A stretch of 64,000 nt of DNA from Trichomonas vaginalis G3. Taxonomy: Eukaryota; Parabasalia; Trichomonadida; Trichomonadidae. The DNA is taken from the NCBI RefSeq assembly GCF_026262505.1, contig NC_067203.1, forward strand, positions 25,339,411 through 25,403,410, in the 5' to 3' direction. Numbering within the stretch: position 1 is the first letter of the stretch; the number at the start of each line of letters is the position of its first letter. Under the pieces are notes generated by a model, which saw only the letters and a list, made by a program, of their open reading frames with translations, was not told the origin of the DNA and made no database searches. A program made the translations under genes and the position numbers. This document shows positions 49,035-59,224 of the stretch, piece by piece.

Positions 49035-49855
49035 TTATAAAAAGTTAATCAAATTTAACACTCCTTTATTTAAATCAACTATTATTTTTCCATGTTCTCC
49101 TAATTGTTGATATTGTGTGTAAAGTTCATTAATGCTCATTGGTAAATTCACTTGATAAAGCATAACGTTCAACTGTTGACGACTAAACCCACTGAAAATG
49201 AAAAGGGTGACAGGTTTGATTTAATGTTTGTGCTTAATGCTTTGAAATATTGAACAGCCATAAAGAATGAACACTGAATGTGTCGACATTGAGTTAATAA
49301 CTGATTAAAATATGATTTCTCATTAGTTATTAGTTTTGATTTCACGCATCATCTAGAAAAATGAGTGAATGCAAAAATTCTCTATCAAAATTTGAAATAG
49401 AAAGTGTTTCAAATAATTCATCCCGTTGTTTATCAATAATTTTATCCTCTAATCCTTGCTTCTTGATTGTATTATATAATTCTTTATACATTAAAAAGTT
49501 TTTTAAATAATCTTCTGCTTCTTCTTGTGATAAATAAATAATTGGAATTTTGATTAAATGCTTTAAAGATTCAAATGTATCATCTGAAGGTGAACCTGAA
49601 CGGTTGATATAAATTAACACATGTGAATGGGGGAAGTGTTAGCAATAATGATAATTTGTTTTAATATCGTTAATGTTTTACCTTTATTTGTTTACCAATT
49701 GCTGCAGTGATTGAATTTAAGTAACATTCAGAATATGGAATTTTCATTAATTTTTCCTTAGATAGAGCATTTCTATTATCACTCAATGCTTCATTAATCA
49801 TATCATCTACGTATGTATTATATACATCTGTTAATTCTTCAGAATTGAAATCCAT
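49035..49855 (-). pseudogene. A32-like packaging ATPase of element B, broken
   Basis: A GKT Walker A remnant near 49680, a Walker B FLDDA near 49345, and a QCRHIQCSFFMAVQYFKAL block near 49250 follow in the order of FtsK/HerA-type A32 ATPases, which pump DNA into virions of Polintons, virophages and large DNA viruses. It lies directly before the capsid gene. About three breaks. Confidence 0.65.
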
Positions 49856-49879
49856 TTAATCAAAAATAAATTTATAATT

Positions 49880-51519
49880 TTAAACATTTCTATTCATCAA
49901 TATTTCATCATATGAACTTCTATACTGTGGTGGTGTACCTGTTGGATGATATTTCAAACCTTCATCCGGTGTCCATGTCCAATACGTAGTCCTAGTAAAC
50001 CAAACCTGAGGAGGATTTGTCACCTTTGAACAGTAAGTGTCATTTTCACCCTGAATGATTGGATAAGCTTTCACTTGTACTGTAACTTGTGAGTTGAAAG
50101 TTTCTAATCCATCAAAGAATATACCCGCTCCATCACGTTGAACTGGAATAGTGCATAAGAATGAAGTTTGGTCTTTCCATGTTCTAGCTAATGGCGTGCC
50201 ATTATCATCATTCAGTGGTCTAGTTAATGAGTCCTCGTATTCTTCCGTGCATTCATTCACTCCATCTAAATCAGAAGCTTGAAGCATACGTGTAAAGAAT
50301 ATGTCACCCACTGTGGTCATCGCTTGATCGGGGAAGTTTCTGGAATCTATAGTGACCTGAAGACCTCGAAGCATTGGATTTTCTAAAACTGTTCTTTGCA
50401 TTGCATTCTTCGGAAATGTTAACACAACATCTGTAACATTATGAAGAGCGTATGAGAAATCTGAGCTAATACCTTCAGGAGTGATGCAACCTCCATTTAG
50501 TGAACGAACGTCAATATGTTGAGCTGGAATCATGAATGGATCTTCCTTACTGAATAAACGTGGTATTGCTTTAACTGATTCTTCAATTAAACCGTATCCT
50601 GGTGTAATGCATTTATCCTCTAAAACTTCCATCTTTGTGCATGAAATAATAACGTCATCAACTGTTGCGTCAGCAGATGTAGCGGCTAAGCTTGTAATTA
50701 ATTTGGCAGGAAGTCCGATTTGTTGGAATTTGCGATCATATTTATAAACATGATTCATAATCTTTTCATAATTTTCATCAGTTATCTTTTCATAAACGTA
50801 ATTTTGTAAATCAGCAACTCTTAACGGGTCAACCTGACAAAATACTAAAGTATCCCTGAAAACATAATATTTAAGAATGATTTCACCAAATGATTTAGGA
50901 TAATCATCGAACGCCTGAAATGCTAACAAATCATTTACCGGAATAATCATATCAAAAGTGATATCAACTTCTTCATTTGCTTTCTTGAAAACTTCTGAAG
51001 GGTCAATATATTTACCACATACTGAGTTATCATATTTTTGAACATTATTATATAACGAATGAACAAACTTTTTAACTTTCCTTTCTGATTTTGGTTTATA
51101 TGTTGCAAATGCGAAAGATTCACGGGCGCAATCCATCTGAAGATAACCGGCATCACCTCTTTCGGTTTCTACTTCTAATTGTTTAAAGCTTTGATTTGAT
51201 GATTTGTAACCAACGAATAAACGCATGCATTTAAAAGCGGCATCACATGTGAAAGCTTTATTTGAAACTAGAGTTGCTTTAACTTTGCGTTTAATATATG
51301 TGTCACCTAATTGGTTCACATCATGAGCGGATTTGTAATTCTTAAATGAGTTTGTTTATCATCAAAATATGGAGCATCAGAGTCATAGCATGAACTTTCA
51401 AGTTCTCTATAATATCTTCTACCATCATTCTTTGCGAATATTTCATTTATCTTTTCGAATGAATGAAACACATTTCCATTAATCGGTTTAGTGTTTGGCA
51501 CCAAATAGTTAGTCGTCAT
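49880..51519 (-). pseudogene. Major capsid protein (double jelly-roll type) of element B
   Basis: The main open part is 479 residues, with a short open part before it on the same strand. Beta-rich; it contains SLNGGCITPEGISSDFSYALHNVTDVVLTFPKNAMQRTVLENPMLRGLQVTID, typical of trichomonad Maverick capsid proteins. Size and the place next to the packaging ATPase fit the double jelly-roll capsid of Polintons. About one break, otherwise long and open. Confidence 0.7.
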
Positions 51520-51588
51520 TTATTATTAAATAAAAAATCAAAATTAAAAGATGAAAATGAATTTTTAATTTTAATGAAATAATCAACT

Positions 51589-51804
51589 ATGGCTGCAGGT
51601 ATATTTAAGAAACTGTGGGATAAAGTAAAAAGAGGAGCGCATAAAGTTTGGGAAACAATGAAGAAAGGAGCAAATTGGATATTTAAGAATAAAGAAGCAA
51701 TTAGTGACGTTGCTGAATCAATAACACCAAAAGCTGCCCCAATAAGAGAAATATTAAATAAAGGAGAAAAAGTTTATCAAAGACTACAACCGATACTAAG
51801 ATAA
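51589..51804 (+). CDS. Small amphipathic protein of element B
   Basis: 71 residues, opening MAAGIFKKLWDKVKRGAHKVWETMKKGANWIF, a strongly basic amphipathic helix. Looks whole. Similar in style to 51829-52065, 58978-59220 and 62607-63008. Such peptides occur as membrane-active minor virion proteins in adenovirus-like systems; here that is inference. Confidence 0.6.
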   Translation: MAAGIFKKLWDKVKRGAHKVWETMKKGANWIFKNKEAISDVAESITPKAAPIREILNKGEKVYQRLQPILR

Positions 51805-51828
51805 AAATAATATTTATTTATTTTTCCA

Positions 51829-52065
51829 CTATTTACCTCCTATTTTATTAAGTATTCCTTCAGCAATTCCACCAATTGCGTTACCTGCTTGTGCTCCCAT
51901 CGCCGGATTACCTGCTTTTGTACCTAATACTCCACCTATGATAGTTCCTGCCGTTTTCGCTACTGGTGCCAAAAAGTTTGCAACAGGTTTAATAACCTTT
52001 TTATAAACCCAACCCGCAGCTTTCTTAATTCCATCCCATAATTTTTTAAAGAATCCTGCCGCCAT
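51829..52065 (-). CDS. Small amphipathic, glycine-rich protein of element B
   Basis: 78 residues. Opens MAAGFFKKLWDGIKKAAGWVYKKVIK, then a Gly/Ala-rich hydrophobic end (TIIGGVLGTKAGNPAMGAQAGNAIGG). It shares its first residues with the convergent neighbour at 51589, suggesting duplication with inversion. Looks whole. Probable membrane-active virion protein, by analogy. Confidence 0.6.
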   Translation of the reverse strand: MAAGFFKKLWDGIKKAAGWVYKKVIKPVANFLAPVAKTAGTIIGGVLGTKAGNPAMGAQAGNAIGGIAEGILNKIGGK

Positions 52066-52131
52066 TTCTGATTTAATATTAATTAAAAAATATATTTCAT
52101 CACTTATATTCTAATTTTTATTTAATGATAA

Positions 52132-52500
52132 ATGAAATCGATTTTAAAAATAAATGAAACAGAGGAGGAAGAAATCAATGAAAGTGGAAATGTTCAACAA
52201 AAAATAAACGTTGTTAAACCAATTACTGAAACAAAAATTTTTTCATCTGTTGAAGAATTTAATGACTATTATGCTAATAATAAAAAATTATTTGAAGAAT
52301 TGACAACATGTAAATTGAATAAAATGTTTAAAGTTGATGGATTCAAAATTTCAAAAATAAAAGGAGTGGTTAGTTTGAAATCTATTCCTCAATCAAGAAT
52401 CACCTCATTAATGAAAATAGATGATTTAACAAAAAGAATAGAAGAGATTGAAGAAAGAATGAATCAAATAATTGATTTCATAAATTCAAATAATCATTAG
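52132..52500 (+). CDS. Coiled-coil protein of element B next to the right TIR
   Basis: 122 residues, looks whole: an acidic N-terminus (NETEEEEINESGN), a middle KIFSSVEEFNDYYANNKKLFEEL, and a C-terminal coiled coil (IDDLTKRIEEIEERMNQIIDFIN). Its relative in A lies near A's left TIR and carries a hairpin insert. Function unknown. Confidence 0.6.
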   Translation: MKSILKINETEEEEINESGNVQQKINVVKPITETKIFSSVEEFNDYYANNKKLFEELTTCKLNKMFKVDGFKISKIKGVVSLKSIPQSRITSLMKIDDLTKRIEEIEERMNQIIDFINSNNH

Positions 52501-52570
52501 TTTCTAATTTATTTTTCTCATTTATGAGGTCTTTGATTATGACTCCATTGATTCCATTCAGTTCTTCAAA

Positions 52571-52829
52571 AATAATTAATTAATCGCGGAATATCTGACA
52601 TCATCTATATATAGCTTCTTTTATTTCGTTTAGTATGGGCTGAGTGTAAATGTCTTACAATTTTGTATCATTTTTAAATCTTGATTTATTCAAAAACGTA
52701 AGAATAAAAACCGTAAGAATCATACATTTTTTACTTCATATGTTAAAAAAAATGATACAAAATCGTTCAATATTGTATGAATTCTTACGTTTACAAAAAA
52801 AGTCACACAACCCTTCCACATATACTACT
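52571..52829. repeat. Element B right TIR (259 bp)
   Basis: Reverse complement of 18719-18765 joined to 31933-32141. It shows the uninterrupted sequence into which A inserted on the other side. Confidence 0.92.
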
Positions 52830-52835
52830 TGGAAA
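52830..52835. repeat. Target-site duplication TGGAAA of element B, right copy
   Basis: Matches 18713-18718. Confidence 0.9.
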
Positions 52836-53060
52836 CGAAATCGAACTCGGTTTTGGTTACTACTGCAATCACTTCTGATTACATTCTAACTGAAGCACGC
52901 AATGCTTTATATACAGATAATCCCTCTTAAAAATTGTTCATTTCAAAAATATTAATTGAATCTTAAAAAAAACTTTAAAACACAAATAATATTACATAGA
53001 TAGTATATAACATAAATAAATTTCAATATATAATAGAAATTATGGTAAATATTTCATAAA
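52836..53060. other. Host spacer right of element B
   Basis: AT-rich host DNA. The first 95 bases read as an open frame (ETKSNSVLVTTAITSDYIL...) to a stop at 52928, and an ATG stands beside the left target copy at 18712-18714, so a very short host frame may have been hit. This is weak. Confidence 0.35.
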
Positions 53061-54334
53061 TTAAAATCGTCCAAACGATTTTTGTTCCTCCTGTGCCATT
53101 ATGGTTATATTTGCTATATTGTAAGCATAGCTGTAGTCATTGAAAGCATCAGCAGGGAATTTTAAGTTTTCAAATGCATATAGCATGTATGATACTGCTG
53201 TAACTACTGGCTTGATGTTGTAATCCTCATCTGTAATTCTTCCATGATAAAACAAACTTGTAATATAAATCATCCAAATATCAAGAGAATATCCTAGATT
53301 AGTATCAGGATAGTCTATTATTTCTGAACCACATATTACAATTCCAGTGTTTTTATGCATGAATATTGAATTAAATACCATTGAACCCCCACATGTAACT
53401 AATAACTTTATTTCTGCAAGTGCTTTAGATATAGAATAGATTGAATTTGGTGTGCTGTCATCTAAACGTTGGAAATCATATTGCGGATATGTTTTTTGAA
53501 TTAAAGATGTCAATTCTTCAATATTATTGATCCTTCCCCATAGACCATCTTTTTTATTAAGTATTCGGTACTTTGTAGAAGCAATATCTGAAAGGTTTAA
53601 ATATTTAAAAAATCTTTTTTGAAGATTAGGAAGCCCTTCGACGTTAAGTGAATTTGTCACCTCTTTTGATCTAAGAAAGTAAGCTTCTGATACATAATGC
53701 CAGTCATTTGTTAATTGAAAAACTTCAGAATAGGGAATTCCAAGGCATTTTAAATATACTTTTGCTGTGGTTACATTAAAATTAACAAAAATAACAGAAT
53801 CAATAAAATATGAAGGTGGAACCAAAATTAATGAGCATAACATATCATTAATAAAATGTCCATATTGGAAAGAGCTGGATGTACCAATTATGGCTTTTCT
53901 ATATCCAATCATACTGCTTGCTGTGTATTTTTTGTGGTTATATTTTTATGGGGAAAGAAAAGTTTTTCATCTTGAAATATTCCTCTTCTTGAAACATAAA
54001 TGCTATTCAGATGAAAGAATATTCTATATTCCCTTACTAAGCTTAACCAATGACAAACTACGTGTCCTCGTGCCTTTAAATGCACTAATTGCTTTGTGCA
54101 ATTTGGGGAATTGTGGCGGAATGTTATGTTAGTTGTATTTGTGACAAGAACTGGATTGATTTCTTCAGATGCAAGAAGTGCACGAGGAAAAATATCAATT
54201 CTCTCAATATCTGGCATTTTGTGAGGAGCGCTTATACAAAAGCACTGAGTAATAAACAGTATAACCAAAAATAAGATGTTTATCTTATCAATTTTTGCTG
54301 CATTTTGTGAGGTAGATTCTTCTGTTTCACTCAA
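53061..54334 (-). pseudogene. GT61-type glycosyltransferase, split by a frameshift
   Basis: The upstream part (53909-54334, 141 residues) has a short cytosolic tail and one membrane anchor (INILFLVILFITQCFCI), then a stem. The downstream part (53061-53912, 283 residues) has the catalytic-type region with GHFINDMLCSLILVPPSY and LVTCGGSMVFNSIFMHKNTGIVICGSE, as in DUF563/GT61 enzymes of the O-GlcNAc or xylosyl type. The two overlap at an ATGA at 53909-53912 and together make a usual type II Golgi glycosyltransferase of about 420 residues. One frame change near 53910 separates them, so the gene is probably a recent pseudogene, or there is a sequencing error. Trichomonads have many GT61 relatives. 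Confidence 0.65.
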
Positions 54335-54537
54335 TACTCAAAATAAATTTGACACATTTGGTTTTTGAGCATCACACTAAATATAATTCATATTTAAAAA
54401 GTTCAATTTAAATAATTCCTCTTTTTATGAATATCGGAGATTTTGAAATAGAACAAATTGTTATTTCTATTGAAATATATTAATATTAAATAATTTTATT
54501 ATAAAAAGCAATAAAATTTTATAGAATATGTTTAATT

Positions 54538-56847
54538 TCAGACATCAATTGATTTGTCTAAAGTTTCATCAGATTTCTGATTCTCAGACTTATTTCGCTT
54601 GAGAACTAACAATACTACAACAACTGCAATAATTGCAATCACAATTAAGCAAATTGGAACTGTGATTGCGACAATTTTCTTTGTATTACCTTTATTAGTC
54701 GAATCAACAGTATAAGGAGCTGTAGTTGTTTCAGATGAATTAACAAGAGAATTAGATATTTCAGAACTATTACTTGGTTTATCATCATCATCATCACCAT
54801 CTTCTTCTTTTTCTTCTTCTTCTTCTTTTTCTACAATAGATGTATCAGTATATTCAATGATAGCGGCTCTTAAATCTTGTGTAGAAGACATTGTAACTGT
54901 GTCTCCATCAACAGAACAAGTTACATCATTTGCTTTGAAGAAAAGCCTTGGATTTCCTGTAATTTTAACTTTATATTCTTTATTAGCATCTGATATCAAA
55001 AATGATGCATAGCATTTACCTGATGATTTGCACCATGCTGACCATTTATCATCGAAATCATCTGTTTTGATTTTTCCATTTCCATTTGCATAAAATGTTG
55101 CATTTGACAAAACTTCTGAGAAAACAGGAACTCACCTATCATAAACAGGTTTCATTGTTTGTTTGTCATTAGCATCTGTCCAAAATCTTAGAGTATCAAC
55201 ATATCTAAAATAAGAAGGAATAACACCAAGTGATGCACAAAAACTGAAATATTGTTCAGAAGCAGAATAATTCAATGAATTATCTAAATGAGAAATCGAT
55301 CGAGATCCCAATGAAAATATATTGAACCAGTTTTTCTTTGTGAATTTATCATTCGCAAAATCATTCGTGAACGTGTAAAGTTCATATCCACTTGATGTAA
55401 CGAACTTCGTAACTTGTGGATAAGTAAATTGAGCGTTCGTCATGAATCCGCTTGGAGCATACTCAGAAAGTTTATTAAACATATTAAATATTGCGGCTGC
55501 CATGTTTTCAAACTCAACATCATTGTTTTTATCATCCAATATCCTGTAAGGACATAAATCTAATGGACAGACAAATCTATAATTAGCTCTAAAGTTTGTC
55601 ATCGAATCTAAACCAATTCCATCATATCTAAATTGTTTTTTATGTGAAATCAAATCATCAATAACAGGCTGAACCATATCTCCTACCCATAAATGGACAG
55701 CTCTTGATCCAATTTTGTTATAATTTGGTATACAATAATAATTTCCATCAATATCTTTGACACCATATCTTCTTATATAATCACAACTTTGTGTAGTACA
55801 TTTTTCAATGTTTTCTTTATAATTTTCATCGCAATCGATTTCTCTAACATGAATAAATGTTAATTCATAGTATTTGAATCTTAGTAAGTCATAATACATG
55901 TCATCTGACTTGAAAATTGTTCCCCAGAAATATTTACCCATAAATGATTCAACTGGATCGAAATCATTCTGTGCTCTATTGAGATAGAATGGAATCCATG
56001 CTCCTGGACCATATCTATTGACGTTGTATATATCAGGAAATGTGAAATGCCACTTTTCCATTGAATCTCTGTAATTCTCTGAATTTTTCACAACAATTAT
56101 ATAGGAAAGAGTGAACTTTGTGAGTGGATGCATGCATATTTCTAAATATGATCCTGTATAATCTTGTCTTTGATGCCATTGATGAAGAAAATCATATGAA
56201 TAAATATCATATCCGATCATCATTGTTGCGTTTGATATCATTGGAATTAACATTACGTCTGTTTTGCCTAATGGTAAATCCCAGTTGAATTTATCAAAAG
56301 TTTTTGGCGGATCAAAGGGATTCAATAAAGTTAATGTGTTTATGTACAGTTTGTCTTCAGGAGATATCTCTACTGTTGCTTTGTAAACATTGTCTTTAAG
56401 TTTCGTCAATGTTGGTTGGCCATATGTGTTTAATGCAATGTTCTTTGCAAAAAATGATACAGTTGGTACACCAAATTCTGCTGTATTATCTCCAGAATAG
56501 AATGTTATACTCAATTTATCACCATTTTGTATCGTTCCAACGCTATTTTGAACGTTTTGATTTGGATACACTCTAGAACGGGTATATATAGTGTTATCTC
56601 TGCTTAATCTTATATAACAGAACTGTTCTGCATTGTTTGTTGTTGATGGACACGTATATTTCACTGAATCAAAGATATAATTTTCAGGAAGACCTTGAAT
56701 TGTAAGCGTTGCTAAGGAAGAATTGCTAGCTGTTGTTCCAGTGGGACAAGTTATCATAGCTTTGTCTGAATCAATTTGACATAATTTTGGTGTAAAATCT
56801 TGAAGAGATAAACTAATACTGTTTTCAATAACTCTTGATTTGAACAT
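54538..56847 (-). pseudogene. Type I surface protein with glycosidase-like domain; in-frame TGA
   Basis: The first open part (55132-56847, 571 residues) has beta-rich N-terminal regions and a barrel-like part with FRYDGIGLDSM and SGFMTNAQFTYPQ, resembling putative glycoside hydrolases. After a TGA at 55132-55134 the same frame continues through a further extracellular stretch, an acidic EEEEEKEEDGDDDDD run, an Asn/Ser/Thr-rich stalk, one membrane span (IVAITVPICLIVIAIIAVVVVLLVL) and a short tail ending at 54538. So one trichomonad surface protein of about 770 residues is interrupted by a single in-frame stop. No signal peptide is seen at the first Met, so the 5' end may also be missing. Either a pseudogene or a read-through or sequencing case. 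Confidence 0.55.
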
Positions 56848-57378
56848 ATCCTTTGCGTCTAGAGATTCGCTGCATATGACTCAAAAGAGGATCATTAATG
56901 TTGTAAAGGAAATTCAAAATTTTGCAAAATCCGAATTTGAGCTTCGCCAAAAATTTTGTAGCGTATGATTATTTTTTCTTCAAAAAATTTGAATGATCTC
57001 TGAAAAAGTAGAACCAAAAACAATGGAATCCATCAACAAACATCCCAAACCTGTTTAGAAATGCCAAGTATCTTACCCCCAAAGAATTCCTTTCATTAAT
57101 GTCAAGCATTATGAAGAAAGAAAACTCCCAATTAAACAATTTGAAATTCAAGATTTTAAAATTAACATGGGAAAACTCATCCTCATGCTACGCGAAGAGA
57201 AGATACCAATCGGGCCAATCTAATTTCTGTACAGGACTTTTCCATCACCGATGGAAATCTCAAAATGTTCAAAAGTATAGAAATTTAGTTGCACATGAAA
57301 TACTAATATTTGTTTTAACTAAAATCTAGAATAAAAATCATTTTTATCGAATTCAAATTTTTTGAATAAAAAAAAAAA
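56848..57378. other. Host spacer with possible gene fragment
   Basis: 530 bases. Around 57090-57230 the plus strand reads as a charged peptide (HYEERKLPIKQFEIQDFKINMGKL) between stops, perhaps a scrap of an old gene. Nothing else is supported. Confidence 0.3.
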
Positions 57379-57384
57379 AGGTAG

Positions 57385-57417
57385 TGGGGCTTCCAGGCAC
57401 TTCGTGCCCTCTAGCCC
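57385..57417. repeat. Hairpin-within-hairpin at the end of element C
   Basis: GGGGC (57385-57389) pairs with GCCCC (57413-57417) and encloses GGCAC-TTC-GTGCC (57395-57407). It sits 6 bases inside the likely terminus. Confidence 0.8.
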
Positions 57418-57553
57418 CGAAGATGTTTAGTATAAATGAAGTTTTTATTCGGAAAATTGTTAGTCTTCTGGTGTGAATTCGGAGGACTCTTCTTCTTCCT
57501 CCATTGCTTCTGGGAAGAAGCCTTCTTCTGGGTCGAAAACATTATATAATGTT

Positions 57554-57605
57554 TCACTTTTCACAAATTATATATGTTTTCATGTTTTGTCACTTTTCTG
57601 TCACT
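57554..57605 (+). promoter_or_regulatory. Cluster of initiator-like TCAC(T/A) sites before the methyltransferase gene
   Basis: TCACT at 57554, 57590 and 57601 and TCACA at 57561 fit the host initiator; the last two lie 35-50 bases before the ATG at 57639. Genes in A and B use a different leader. Confidence 0.45.
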
Positions 57606-57638
57606 TTTCAGGAAAAACATTTTTATTATTATATATAA

Positions 57639-58457
57639 ATGAATTTTACAAAACCACCGTTACCGTTCTTTGGAAATAAGAGTAAATGTAAAGATATTAT
57701 ATTGAGAGAACTTAAGAAACTACCGAATGGTCTAACATTTGTAGATTTGTTCGGTGGAAGTTTCTATATATCCCATTTGTGCCATACAATATTCCCAGAC
57801 TCAAAGATTATATGCAATGACTTCGACAACTATATGGACCGTCTCAAACATATTCCAGACACAAACAATATATTGAAAGAGTTAAAAGAAAAGATACCTA
57901 TAGGTAAGATGGAACGTATACCATTAGATAACAAAAATATTGTGAGAGAGGTTTTGAAAAAAGCAGAATATATAGACTGGGATAGTATATCTGCTAGACT
58001 ATTATATAGTGGTTCTATAAGAGTTCATGACATTGAAACACTTATGTCAAAAGTTTTATATCTTAACTATACAAATGTTTTCAAAGAGGACATAGAAAAA
58101 TATATTGAGGGTATAGAGTTTGTGAGATGTTATTGGACAGAGTTGTATGAAAAATATAAAGACAAGGAAAATGTTTTCTTTATAGTGGACCCGCCGTTCT
58201 ATAACACATGGGATTTTCAATACCAAGTAGACTGGACTTTGAGAGACTCTTTAGAAACTTTAGACGTTTTACATAACCATCCATGCTTTTACTTTACATC
58301 CGATAAAAGTGGTTTGGAAACCGTTATGAGATGGTTAGAGGACATACATGACTATGAGTTTAGATATGACAAGATAGAATATGAGAGAGGTCCTATAAAC
58401 CGGAGAAAGTGTCATAACAAAGAAATTTTATTAGTAAGTAAATGTGGTTTGAAATAG
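57639..58457 (+). CDS. D12-class (Dam-like) adenine-N6 DNA methyltransferase of element C
   Basis: 272 residues, looks whole. Motif I region: PFFGNKSKCKDIILRELKKLPNGLTFVDLFGGSFYISH (residues 7-45), with FFGNK and DLFGGS binding S-adenosylmethionine. Catalytic motif IV DPPFYNT near residue 184, a DPPY variant. The family methylates adenine at N6, Dam/DpnM style. It is the first gene inside the element. Trichomonad DNA is known to contain N6-methyladenine, so the enzyme could mark element or host DNA. It overlaps the next small gene by 16 bases. Confidence 0.88.
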   Translation: MNFTKPPLPFFGNKSKCKDIILRELKKLPNGLTFVDLFGGSFYISHLCHTIFPDSKIICNDFDNYMDRLKHIPDTNNILKELKEKIPIGKMERIPLDNKNIVREVLKKAEYIDWDSISARLLYSGSIRVHDIETLMSKVLYLNYTNVFKEDIEKYIEGIEFVRCYWTELYEKYKDKENVFFIVDPPFYNTWDFQYQVDWTLRDSLETLDVLHNHPCFYFTSDKSGLETVMRWLEDIHDYEFRYDKIEYERGPINRRKCHNKEILLVSKCGLK

Positions 58458-58573
58458 GACTACTTGTTTTAGGTTTTTTCCATTGTGTCATTTATTTCTT
58501 TGACGTGGCAGAAAAGTACAGAGAATATGAAGATGAACCAATGCCTGCAAATGTTCAGTATATGTACTCGTAA
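58442..58573 (+). CDS. Small single-pass membrane protein of element C
   Basis: 43 residues: MWFEIGLLVLGFFHCVIYFF is one membrane span, then a charged tail (DVAEKYREYEDEP). It overlaps the 3' end of the methyltransferase gene in another frame. Size and layout recall small viral membrane proteins. Confidence 0.45.
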   Translation: MWFEIGLLVLGFFHCVIYFFDVAEKYREYEDEPMPANVQYMYS

Positions 58574-58596
58574 GAGATATTTTTATCTAATATTAA

Positions 58597-58959
58597 ATGG
58601 ACGCACAGAACTTAGCGAATGCACAGCAACCTGGACAACCAAACCCAGAGAATATTCCAAATGAAGTTAGAATACAAACTGCAATGGCAAACTATGGTCA
58701 AGTGCCAACAGATGTACAAATGCAAACTGCCATGTCAAATGACGCTGCGTTAGGTTTGCCACCATGGTATGCAAATATGAGATGGAAAGAGTTTTATACA
58801 AACCCTGAAGTGGGATATAAACAACTTTATGCAGATGACGCGAACACAGGAGTTGACCCAGAATATGTTTTCTACCAGAGGAGAAACAGAATGTATGAGC
58901 TCCAGTTAAAGAATGCTATGGAACTCAACAGGAAACGTAAGAGACTAGGCGGACATTAG
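58597..58959 (+). CDS. Small hypothetical protein of element C
   Basis: 120 residues, Gln/Asn/Pro-rich N-terminus with two near-repeats (VRIQTAMANYGQVPTD and VQMQTAMSND), a middle with LPPWYANMRWKEFYTNP, and a basic end (NRKRKRLGGH). Looks whole. Family not recognised; a virion or DNA-binding role is possible given its basic tail and position. Confidence 0.6.
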   Translation: MDAQNLANAQQPGQPNPENIPNEVRIQTAMANYGQVPTDVQMQTAMSNDAALGLPPWYANMRWKEFYTNPEVGYKQLYADDANTGVDPEYVFYQRRNRMYELQLKNAMELNRKRKRLGGH

Positions 58960-58977
58960 ATTTTTACATATAGTAAA

Positions 58978-59220
58978 ATGGGTTTCTTCAGTAAGATAGG
59001 AAACTTCTTTCGAAATGTTGGAAGAGGTATATGGAATGGAATAAAAACCGTAGGAAGAGGAATTTGGAACGGAGTCAAAAATATTGGTAAAAGAGTAGGT
59101 CAGTTTGTTGGTATTATACCTAAAGACCCTGAACCAGAAGAGCAAGCTCCTGTTATACAACAGCCTGAACCTGCACCACAGTCTAGTTGGCAACCAAATC
59201 CAACACCTCAACCGTATTAA
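58978..59220 (+). CDS. Small amphipathic protein of element C
   Basis: 80 residues. Two near-identical amphipathic units (VGRGIWNGIKTVGRGIWNG) follow MGFFSKIGNFFRN, then a Pro/Gln-rich acidic tail. Convergent with the next gene, 4 bases away. Likely a membrane-active minor virion protein, by analogy with 51589-52065. Confidence 0.6.
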   Translation: MGFFSKIGNFFRNVGRGIWNGIKTVGRGIWNGVKNIGKRVGQFVGIIPKDPEPEEQAPVIQQPEPAPQSSWQPNPTPQPY

Positions 59221-59224
59221 AAAA

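Larger units (their letters stand above)
18719..52829. mobile_element. Maverick/Polinton element B (host of nested element A)
   Basis: Bounded by TIRs starting AGTAGTATATGTGG and by TGGAAA duplications. Without nested element A and one copy of its duplication it is about 20.9 kb, typical of trichomonad Mavericks. Parts in order: TIR, polymerase-associated protein, DNA polymerase B, integrase, two small genes, repeat array, primase-helicase, repeat unit, KilA-N protein, repeat array, fibre proteins, several virion-type proteins, packaging ATPase, major capsid protein, small amphipathic proteins, TIR. It is broken, with roughly a dozen or more breaks spread over the polymerase, integrase, primase and virion genes. 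It is older than A, which inserted into it. Its two TIR copies are still nearly identical, so it is old only in relative terms. Confidence 0.92.

Noticed and set aside
55112-55135. A 20-base GT...AG stretch at the in-frame TGA that could be a tiny intron
   Set aside because: Its length is not a multiple of three and would change the frame, and it lacks the trichomonad intron signals (GTAYGT and ACTAACACACAG).
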